Assembly: GCA_003221455.1 (NCBI GenBank)
Contig: QHRX01000200.1
Span: forward strand, 1-42,971
Direction of reading: 5' to 3'
Length of the DNA stretch: 42,971 nucleotides
From: Candidatus Rokuibacteriota bacterium
Lineage (GTDB): Bacteria; Methylomirabilota; Methylomirabilia; Rokubacteriales; CSP1-6
Made by a program: the position numbers and the translations under genes. Positions 11,068 to 18,775 of the stretch are shown in pieces; position 1 is the first letter of the stretch; each line of letters begins with the position of its first letter. The notes below the pieces were generated by a model, which ran no database searches, was not told the origin of the DNA, and worked only from the letters and a program-made list of their open reading frames with translations.

Positions 11068-12285
11068 TCATCCAGTCGCGACCGATCGACCGGCGGAAAG
11101 CGAGCTCAGCCGGGCCAGGGGACGCATCGCACGCTTCAAGAACGCCTGCGTGAACTCGGCGCCGTCGAGGGCAACGTCGCGTCGAACGCGCTGCTTGTTC
11201 ATCGCTTCGAGAAGCGCCTCGGCCAGGCGGTCGGGATCGAGGTCCCCAAGCGCAATGGTGTCCGCCAGCCGTCGCTCGGCGAAGCGCTGGGCGCGGAAGA
11301 CCTGGTCGCCCACGTGGGTGCCCGGGACGAGCAAGGCAGGGACGCTCGTGCCGAGAATATCGGTGCAGGTGTTATATCCGGCCCTGCTGACCGACAAGGC
11401 CGTCCCGCGGAGCCGGCACAAGAAATCATCCGAGAAGGGTCGCACGTCGAAGGGCCCCCCGGCAGAGAGTTCCCGCAGGTGGCGGCAATCCTCTCTCGGC
11501 GTGAACGGTCCCAGAAAGAAGACCATCCGTCGATCACCGACGTCTCCTCGCGCGACCAGTCTTCTCCACGCCGCCGCACTCGTCGACATGAGTTCGAGCG
11601 CGTCGATGCCGCCGCCCGCACTCACGACAACGTCGCCCGAGGAGAGATCCTGGGTCCGGTCGGGCGCCGGGGATATCGGCGCCTTCCGGGCCACATAGCC
11701 CGTATAGACGACGGGCACCTTGATCGACGCGACGTCTGGGAAGTGCTCTTCGAGTCGAGTAATCCGCTCGTCGCCGTGCACGAGGACGTAGTCGAAGTAC
11801 TCATTCAGGGTGGCGGCAATCTTCTCGCACTCACCGCGCGTCCGCGGCCGACGGGGGACATCGCGCACGCTGCAACACACGAGAAGCTTCGGGTTCAGCC
11901 GTCGCGCGCGGACGATGGCGCCGACGATCTCGTCGCTGAGCTCCCACCGCTGGAACGGGAAGTATTCAATGACCAGCACATCCGCGGCGAATCGGCACAC
12001 GGCCGCATCGAGCGCCATCTGGCGCTTCCTCAGGACGGCCGTGATCGGCTCGCCGTCCGCCGCGGCAAGGCGAGAGGTTCGTATGTCCCGATAGACTGGA
12101 GGGAGCCGCGTGACGCCCACCCGTGGAGGCAGGGGAGCCTCGGCGACGGACCGCCCGCCATCGATGAGGTGGACGTCGAAGTCGACGCTTAGAGTTCGCG
12201 CGATTTCCCTGATGCGGACGGAGTGACCCACCCCGACCAAGCCCTGGGCGTACAGAAGAACTCGGGGCCTTCCCGTCTCGATCAC
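11068..12285 (-). CDS. Predicted glycosyltransferase (COG4671/MurG-like GT-B fold)
   Basis: RPRVLLYAQGLVGVGHSVRIREIARTL N-terminus and RAGYNTCTDILGTSVPALLVPGTHVGDQVFRAQRF donor-site region; start probably GTG 12285, not the ORF-track start 12576. Confidence 0.8.
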   Translation of the reverse strand: MIETGRPRVLLYAQGLVGVGHSVRIREIARTLSVDFDVHLIDGGRSVAEAPLPPRVGVTRLPPVYRDIRTSRLAAADGEPITAVLRKRQMALDAAVCRFAADVLVIEYFPFQRWELSDEIVGAIVRARRLNPKLLVCCSVRDVPRRPRTRGECEKIAATLNEYFDYVLVHGDERITRLEEHFPDVASIKVPVVYTGYVARKAPISPAPDRTQDLSSGDVVVSAGGGIDALELMSTSAAAWRRLVARGDVGDRRMVFFLGPFTPREDCRHLRELSAGGPFDVRPFSDDFLCRLRGTALSVSRAGYNTCTDILGTSVPALLVPGTHVGDQVFRAQRFAERRLADTIALGDLDPDRLAEALLEAMNKQRVRRDVALDGAEFTQAFLKRAMRPLARLSSLSAGRSVATG

Positions 12286-13426
12286 GACCCTGCCCCCATG
12301 CGCACGTTGGCTTCCTGCCCGGCCTGATCGAGGCTGGCCCCTCCAGAGAAGCGCCAGGAACTTCTCCGTGCGAGGATGCGGGAACCTCGGGAGTCGTCCG
12401 GGCTGCTTCGGCCCCGCGTGCAGGAGATCAACGAAAGAGTCACCGGCTTTCCGCCTGGCTCGCTGGAGCAAGACTCTGTGGTTCTCGTCTGCACCGCCGC
12501 CTGCCCTCCACCCCACCGCATGCGATTTTGAACCTCTGCCCGCCGAGCAAAATGCACGCTGGAGTTCAGGAAGCACAGCCTATGCCAAGGCCGGCAGTAA
12601 CTCGTGAACAGGTGAAGACCTTGATTTTTCCAGATCCGTCACACTCTTCAGATTCGCCACGACTGGAGAGCTCTCCGCATTCGCTGCCAATCTGGTCCGG
12701 CCGGGACACAATGGCAGGCGCGGGCGTCAATCCGGCGACCGCACTACAAGATTTGAGCGTGGCCGACGAGGAACCGCTCAGACCGGCCGCGAGCGAGCGG
12801 ATCCAGCGCGGTGTCGCGCGGCGGGCGCCATCCCTCGATCAGTCAGGCTCCACGCCGAGATCCGGACGCGTCGTTGCCCTTGGCCTCGCACGGCGGAGTT
12901 CCCCCGGCTGTCACCTCCGAGCGGGCCCAGCCCCCTCCGGGTCACTTCTTCCTTCGTCGCACCGCTCGAAGGCATGAACGCCGTGCGGAGACACATGGCG
13001 AATCGGAGGCCCGCCGGTCGAGAGCGTGTCTGCGGCGCACGGCCGCCACGTCGGTCTCGCTCGTGGTCGTCCGGAATTGGCGGGGGGCCGACTCGGAGTG
13101 CCGACCGCGGTCCCGTCCCGACGAGCGGGAGTGACGGCTAACCCGCGGCTCCACGATGCTCGCGCGCGCCGATTCCGGCCTTCGGAATCTCCGAGCGGCG
13201 TCGTCGACGACCGGCCGGATCGCGAGGGTCAGCCGGACGGTGTTGGGGAGTGGGCTACCTTCCGATCACGAGCGGTTGTCCCCTGGGGCATCCGAGGTCC
13301 GAGACGCGCGCGCCCCGGCCTGTGATCAGTCAGGCCGAGGGGGCGCGCAGCTGAGTCTCGATCTGGTAAGCCTTGATCCCGCGCGAGCCGGACGCCGCCC
13401 GCTCGAGAGATCGTACGCTCGAGGGT

Positions 13427-14065
13427 TCACAGCATGCGACAGCGGTCGACGACATACCCCTTGGGACGCCTGCGCACAACCTTCCCGCGAATTGTCACGC
13501 TGGAGTTCGGCTGCAGCTCCGCATCCGACAAGCACCACGCGAGAATCCGCATTCCCTCGCTATCCGTGAATTCGATGCCCAGCAGGTGGTCCGCCCGTGA
13601 GGTACTCTCGACCATGCCGCTCCACGTGACCTCGCGATTCTGGGCGTATCGATTGAACGCTAGGGCGCCTTCGGGATGGGATTGGAGCCAGTCGTCAAGC
13701 TCCTTCGCGGAAAAGGTCATGGGGAGAGGCGCGACCGTCTCGTCACCGCTCCGCGCGACAGACGCTGGCGCGGGCGACGTCGTTGGTGAGCCGCCTGTCG
13801 ACGCGTCGTGGCGCGCGGGTGGCCGAGCGGACGCGGGTGCCTCGCTGACGACGGGTGGCCGCGTGAGATAGTGGTACCACCCAGCGGCTCCCACCAGGGC
13901 CGCGGCGATCACCGCACTCTTTGTCATCCAGCCGCGCCGGCGAACCGGCTCGGCCTTCGTCGGCCCTTGCCGAGCTTTGCGGGGCCCGCCGGGGACCTGT
14001 CGCGCCCCATAGACAGTTCCCCAACCTCCCGGACTTGGCCGTGCCGGACGTCTCTCGGAAGCCAT
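13427..14065 (-). CDS. Hypothetical protein with N-terminal TM segment and OB-fold-like C-terminal domain
   Basis: 212-aa ORF; TM (SAVIAAALVGAAGWYHYL), Ala/Pro linker, then WSGMVESTS...VTIRGKVVRRRPKGYVVDRCRML resembling tRNA_anti-like OB folds. Confidence 0.55.
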   Translation of the reverse strand: MASERRPARPSPGGWGTVYGARQVPGGPRKARQGPTKAEPVRRRGWMTKSAVIAAALVGAAGWYHYLTRPPVVSEAPASARPPARHDASTGGSPTTSPAPASVARSGDETVAPLPMTFSAKELDDWLQSHPEGALAFNRYAQNREVTWSGMVESTSRADHLLGIEFTDSEGMRILAWCLSDAELQPNSSVTIRGKVVRRRPKGYVVDRCRML

Positions 14066-14422
14066 CGAACCTTTAGAATGTTAGCGCACGCCGCGGCGAT
14101 TCGGGAACTTCGTGGAGCAGACGTCGACGCGGTCGGCGCGGAGCGTGATCGCCTCGCCGGCCGCAGCGAGGGCGACCGTGAGGCCGGCGCTCCATCCGAG
14201 AGCGAAGGCGGTCGAGCTGACGCCGAGGGCGGCCTTCGGAGCGCGGCCTTCGAACCGGCCGACGGCGCAGGCTGTCACCTGCGAGGGCGGCGGCGGACTG
14301 AGAATTTTTGACGCCTTCGCTGTCCGAGGTTGATGCTTGCTGACGGGTCCGGGCAGTCGCCTCCAACTCGGCTCGACTGCAGAGCTGAGGTTTCTCAGTA
14401 TCTTCTTGCCGGGGCCCCAGGG

Positions 14423-14439
14423 TGGCGTCAGTTATGCAC
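14423..14439 (+). promoter_or_regulatory. Candidate sigma54 (-24/-12) promoter of the collagen-like gene
   Basis: TGGCGTCAGTTATGCAC; GG-N10-GC; predicted +1 near 14449, leaving about 43 nt before ATG 14492 with SD ggagga. Confidence 0.55.
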
Positions 14440-14491
14440 GGCGTCCTGGTGGGCCGGCTCGGCCTTCGTTCGCAGCTTGAGGAGGACGTCT

Positions 14492-15154
14492 ATGTCGCGA
14501 GCACTGCGGAACGGAGGGGTTGGACGGGCGGCCACGGTCCTTGCCGGGGTGATGATGCTTTCGCTTATGGCCCAAGGGACAGCCAAGGCCGAAGACGACG
14601 AGAGCCACCGACAAGGCCATTCACGCCATCAGCAGTCGAGCTGGCTCAGGACAGGCCCGCCAGGGCCCGCAGGACCGCCAGGACCGGCCGGGGCACAGGG
14701 GCCTGCTGGACCTCAGGGGCCTGCCGGACCGCAGGGAGCCACGGGGCCGCAAGGGCCGCCAGGCGATCCGGCCGGGCTGCTCGTTGACAGCACCGGCAAG
14801 ACCATCGGGACGTTGGTGGACTGTTGCGACGTTCTCGTGAACACCGCCTCCGGTCCGGCCTTGCTGATGGTCGACTCCACCGGGTTTCAGTCAAACGGAG
14901 AATTTTATTTCGTCGAGGACACCAGTAATGGCTGCCACGGTACGAAGTACCTGATCGCGCAGGGCGTCTTTTCGACAGACGTCGTCGACAAGATCAACGG
15001 CACCGTGTATGTTGCGACAAGCCCTCAGAAGCTCACGATGCACTCGCTGACGTTTAATGGCGCCGGCTGCCAACCAACCAGCCAGACGGCAATGTTCGGC
15101 CCCGCGGTGCCCGTGACGATCTCAGGATTCACGCCGCCGTTTTCGGTGAAGTAG
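14492..15154 (+). CDS. Secreted collagen-like protein
   Basis: ATG 14492 with SD gaggagga; hydrophobic N-terminal signal-like segment, 13 uninterrupted Gly-X-Y triplets, unique C-terminal domain. Confidence 0.85.
   Translation: MSRALRNGGVGRAATVLAGVMMLSLMAQGTAKAEDDESHRQGHSRHQQSSWLRTGPPGPAGPPGPAGAQGPAGPQGPAGPQGATGPQGPPGDPAGLLVDSTGKTIGTLVDCCDVLVNTASGPALLMVDSTGFQSNGEFYFVEDTSNGCHGTKYLIAQGVFSTDVVDKINGTVYVATSPQKLTMHSLTFNGAGCQPTSQTAMFGPAVPVTISGFTPPFSVK
14654..14770 (+). repeat. Collagen Gly-X-Y repeat tract (13 triplets)
   Basis: Translation [39 protein letters not shown]. Confidence 0.9.
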
Positions 15155-15170
15155 CGTACCAGGCGATTGG

Positions 15171-15198
15171 GAGGGCGACCCTGATGGCGGTCGCCCTC
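15171..15198 (+). terminator. Terminator-like hairpin after the collagen-like gene
   Basis: gagggcgacc-ctgatggc-ggtcgccctc, 10-bp stem 16 nt past the stop; followed by tcgttccct, only a weak T-tract. Confidence 0.5.
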
Positions 15199-15216
15199 GT
15201 TCCCTAGGTGGGCGGT

Positions 15217-15249
15217 CCACGAGCGCCGAGCATCCCTCGGCGCTCGTGG
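15217..15249. repeat. Perfect 14-bp inverted repeat (second hairpin)
   Basis: ccacgagcgccgag-catcc-ctcggcgctcgtgg. Confidence 0.8.
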
Positions 15250-15383
15250 TGCGTTCGCCCGCGGTGCCCCGCACGAGCGGTCGCCCTCAACCGCCGGCGT
15301 GTCGAAGCTAGAAAGCCGGCACACTCACCGAGAAAGGTTGACACACGGGCACCTCTCTCGTCATCTTGTCCGGGAGCCATTCC

Positions 15384-17135
15384 ATGCCCGCGCCGCCCCA
15401 CTCCCTCCCGCAGGACGTCGGGTCGGGCGCCCACTCGTACGGGCCCCCCGCCGCGCTGATCGGCGCCGGCCTCTGCGCCGCGACGTTCTGGGTCGCGAGC
15501 GAGGCGGCGAACCACTACGTCATCCTCTACGGGCGCCACGGATGGGCCCCGCCGGAGGTCGCCTTCCTGCTGAACTTCGTCCTTCTTGGGTTGCCCTGCG
15601 CCGCGCTCCTGACGACGGCCCTCGCCCGCTGGTGGGGTCCGCGCCTTGCCGCCGACTTCGCGCGTCTGGCTGACGTCCCGCCGCGGACCGCGCACTGTGC
15701 CGCGGGGCTCGCCGCGCTCTTCGTCGGCGCCCTCATCGCGCTCGCGCGCTACGGTCTCCTCCGCAACACCGCGATCACGGACGACGAGAACGTCTACGAC
15801 TTCATGGCGCGCATGTGGGCGGGCGGGCATCTCTCCGTCCCGTCCCCCCCGCCGGAAGTGCGGGCCTTCTTCGAGAACCAGTTTGTCGTGAACGACGGGC
15901 GCTGGTACGGAATCTACGCCCCGGGGCATCCCGCCGTCCTCACGCTCGGCCAGTGGCTCGGCGGGATCCACTGGGTCACCACCGTCGAGGCCGTCCTCAC
16001 CGTGCTCTTGGCCTGGTGCCTCGCCGATCGCGTGTTCGGCCGGCGCGCCGCGCTCCTGACGCTCGGGCTCCTCGCCGTCTCGCCCTTCTTCCTCCTGGTC
16101 TCGGCGACGATGCTCGCGCACGCGACGGCCGCCCTGGCGCTGACCGCCTTCGCGTACTCGGCCGTCCGCGCCCTCGAGGCGCCGGCCGCGAAGTGGTGGT
16201 GGCTCGCCGCCGGGTGTGCGCTCGGCGGGGACGGCCTGACCCGCCCCCTGTCGGCGGCCGCCTTCTCCCTTCCCTGGCTCGTCCTCCTGGCCCTCACGGT
16301 GCGCCGCGACCGGCGGGCGGTGCCGGGCGCGGCGCTCTTCCTCCTCGCCGGCGCCGTCGCGGCCGCCCTGTTCGCCGGCTACAACGCCGCCGTCACCGGC
16401 AGCCCCTTCCGGACCGGCTACCAGGTCTTCGCGGAGAACTACCGCTTCACGTTCACGCTGGGCTCCCTCCCGGCGGCGGCGCCGGTGGCGGCGCTCTACG
16501 AGCTCTACTACACTCTCGCGCGTCTGAACTTCTGGCTTCTCGGGTGGCCGGTCTCGCTTGCGCTCATCCCCTTCGCGGGCCGGGCACCGGCGAGCCTCGC
16601 GCTCGCCCTCGGCGCCCTCGGCACCGTCGTCGCATACGCGACGCTCCGGATCCCCAGCATCAACGTGGTGGGTCCGGTCCACTACGGCGAGCTCGTGGTG
16701 CCGCTGGTCGTGCTCACGGCGGGCGGCCTCGAGCGGCTCGCGCTGCGGGCGGAGCGGGTGCTGGGACGCCCCGTGTTCCTGTGGGTGCTCAGCGCCCCCG
16801 CGGCGCTCACGGTGGTGGCGGTCGTCTTCTTCTGGCCGGTCTACGCCCCGTCCCTACGCCAGATGGCGAACGTCGCGCGGGCACCCTACGATCTCGTGGA
16901 GCAGGCGGGTCTCGACAACGCCGTGGTCTTCGTGGAGAGCCTCCCCGCGCTCGAGGCCATGCCGGGCGCGTGGGTCTACCGGCACCGGAACAGCTCTCCC
17001 GACTTCTCCGATCGCGTCCTGTTTGTCAACGACCTCGGGTCCCTGGACGCGCGGCTGCGCGCGTGGCTCCCCGGCCGCAAAGCCTACCGCATGAAGATGG
17101 AGGGTGGCCGGCTCGGGCTGTCGCCGCTCCCATGA
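15384..17135 (+). CDS. Glycosyltransferase family 39/ArnT-like integral membrane protein
   Basis: ORF 15366-17135; many TM segments and an early luminal acidic motif (TDDENVYDFMARMWAGGHLS); ATG 15384 or upstream TTG 15366. Confidence 0.75.
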   Translation: MPAPPHSLPQDVGSGAHSYGPPAALIGAGLCAATFWVASEAANHYVILYGRHGWAPPEVAFLLNFVLLGLPCAALLTTALARWWGPRLAADFARLADVPPRTAHCAAGLAALFVGALIALARYGLLRNTAITDDENVYDFMARMWAGGHLSVPSPPPEVRAFFENQFVVNDGRWYGIYAPGHPAVLTLGQWLGGIHWVTTVEAVLTVLLAWCLADRVFGRRAALLTLGLLAVSPFFLLVSATMLAHATAALALTAFAYSAVRALEAPAAKWWWLAAGCALGGDGLTRPLSAAAFSLPWLVLLALTVRRDRRAVPGAALFLLAGAVAAALFAGYNAAVTGSPFRTGYQVFAENYRFTFTLGSLPAAAPVAALYELYYTLARLNFWLLGWPVSLALIPFAGRAPASLALALGALGTVVAYATLRIPSINVVGPVHYGELVVPLVVLTAGGLERLALRAERVLGRPVFLWVLSAPAALTVVAVVFFWPVYAPSLRQMANVARAPYDLVEQAGLDNAVVFVESLPALEAMPGAWVYRHRNSSPDFSDRVLFVNDLGSLDARLRAWLPGRKAYRMKMEGGRLGLSPLP

Positions 17136-17175
17136 CCGCCGGGCGGCGACGCGCCGTGGACCCGCGGGGCGCGGT

Positions 17176-18108
17176 TCAGACTGAGGGGGCGACCGCCACT
17201 GGGGCCTCGGCAAGGGCGACGACGATGACGGCCCCGGTGTCGCCGGCGGCCGCGCCGCGCCCGGAGGCGCTCTCGGCCGTCGTGAGCCAGCCGACGCACG
17301 GGACCTCGTGGCCGACTCGGTCCCGGATCGCAAGCCATTCGTCCCGCGCCGTCCCGCCGAGAGCGGCGTAACGGGCCGCGCTCTCGGCGACCAGCGCCAC
17401 CCGCACCGGCTGCCCCTCGAGCCGTTTGACCGCCACGGCGGCCGCCTCGGCGGCACCGTGCAGAAGCATCGTCGCGTCGGACTCGCCGGGGCCGGCCGCG
17501 CCCGCGACGCCCACGCCGCTCTTGTAGGCGCCCTCGAGGCACAGCACGGCGAGGTTGCCGGGTTCCGCGGCGCCCTGCCCGCACAGCGGCCGTCCGGCGG
17601 CGCTGATGACCGTGCGCAGCTTCGGGCCTGCCAGGTGCCGCCAGCGGACCAGGAAGGCGTCCGTCAGCGACTCCGTGACCGGCGGCGCAAAGGCGAGCGC
17701 GACGCCGCGGGGGAAGTGACGTCGCTCGCTCGCGCCGGCCAGGACGAGCCGACCGACCCGCTCGGTGGCCGCCGAGAGCCCCATCGGACGCCCGGCACAG
17801 ACGACGCTCGGAGACAGGGCGTCACCGTAGAAGCACATCACCGCCGCTCCCGCCGTCAGAAGACCCGAGTCCGTGAGGATGCCGCTCACCGACGCGCCGG
17901 CCACCGGGGCCCCGCCCGCGGACGCGCGGGCGACCTCCCCGAGCCCGGGCACGCCCGTCCCGCCCGTGACGAGAATGAGGGCCGCCTTCGGCAGCTGGTC
18001 CCCGGCCGCGCGGCGCGCGGCCGCTGCGGCTTCCTCGATGGCCCGGAGCGGATCACTACCCTCCGCGACGCCCAGCCAACCCCTGATCATCATCGCGCAA
18101 GCTCCCAT
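17176..18108 (-). CDS. FIST-domain-like protein
   Basis: 310-aa ORF; ALILVTGGTG...VAGASVSGILTDSGLLTAGAAVMCFYGD pattern resembles FIST_N/FIST_C proteins; start could be an internal Met. Confidence 0.6.
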   Translation of the reverse strand: MGACAMMIRGWLGVAEGSDPLRAIEEAAAAARRAAGDQLPKAALILVTGGTGVPGLGEVARASAGGAPVAGASVSGILTDSGLLTAGAAVMCFYGDALSPSVVCAGRPMGLSAATERVGRLVLAGASERRHFPRGVALAFAPPVTESLTDAFLVRWRHLAGPKLRTVISAAGRPLCGQGAAEPGNLAVLCLEGAYKSGVGVAGAAGPGESDATMLLHGAAEAAAVAVKRLEGQPVRVALVAESAARYAALGGTARDEWLAIRDRVGHEVPCVGWLTTAESASGRGAAAGDTGAVIVVALAEAPVAVAPSV

Positions 18109-18208
18109 TCCGGCTCCGCCGCGAGGCGTTTGGGCGCCGGAAGAACATGGGTGAGCAGCACGCGCGGGAGCCCGCCGCTCGGCGAGCGGGGCCCCGCGCA
18201 GCGCTCCG

Positions 18209-18601
18209 CTACGAGCGGAGCGCCTTTTCCACGACTTCGCCGATCACGCGGTGCGAGGCCGGCTTGTGCGCGTAGAAGAGCAGGCCGACCTTGCGTGCCT
18301 CGGCTTCGAGTTCGGGCCGATGGTCGTTGGTCGTCATGACGACAGGCAGCGCCGGCTCGATGGCCTTCAGGCGCGCCGCGAGCGCCGTTCCCGGCATGTC
18401 GTTCAGGGCGACGTCGATGATCGCGAGGCTGATCCGCCGGGAATTGGCGACGAGGACGGCTTCCTCGCCGAGCGGGGTCTGGTAGGCGCGAAAGCCCTGG
18501 CGGGTGAAATGATTGGCCAGGCGACGCGCGGACAATCGGTCGGCGTCCGCGACGAGGATCCAGCCTGAATCAGGCTGACGTTCCGGTGCCTGGCGACCCA
18601 T
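18209..18601 (-). CDS. Single-domain response regulator receiver protein
   Basis: 130-aa ORF; DAD acidic pocket, IIDVALNDMPG phosphoacceptor, MTTND Thr and HKPA Lys; no output domain. Confidence 0.85.
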   Translation of the reverse strand: MGRQAPERQPDSGWILVADADRLSARRLANHFTRQGFRAYQTPLGEEAVLVANSRRISLAIIDVALNDMPGTALAARLKAIEPALPVVMTTNDHRPELEAEARKVGLLFYAHKPASHRVIGEVVEKALRS

Positions 18602-18614
18602 GGCAACCCGGTCG

Positions 18615-18631
18615 GTGCACGCGGGATGCCA
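18615..18631 (-). promoter_or_regulatory. Candidate sigma54 (-24/-12) promoter of the lone receiver gene
   Basis: Minus-strand TGGCATCCCGCGTGCAC; GG-N10-GC; same distance to ATG as the pseudopilin site. Confidence 0.5.
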
Positions 18632-18775
18632 CGAATTAACTAGCTGATATTATTTACTTTTTATGGATGGGCGGAGAGGCTCTAGGACCGGATGGCACGA
18701 AAACAGAGATCGAGGGGCAAGATTGGCACGGTCAGGAGGAGGGGGCACGAGGTCGCGCGGACCGGACGACGGACG

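Noticed and set aside
10708-12192. Plus-strand 494-aa ORF
   Set aside because: Antisense to the clearly recognisable glycosyltransferase; Arg/Asp/Gly-rich shadow translation.
12302-12316. GG-N10-GC pattern upstream of the glycosyltransferase (minus strand GGAAGCCAACGTGC)
   Set aside because: Lacks the GGCA/GGCG of the -24 element and the shared TC/CAC positions; treated as background for a two-dinucleotide pattern.
12837-13335. Repeated 12-mer gatcagtcaggc at 12837-12848 and 13324-13335
   Set aside because: Two 12-mer matches in a 43-kb window are expected by chance; no extended similarity around them.
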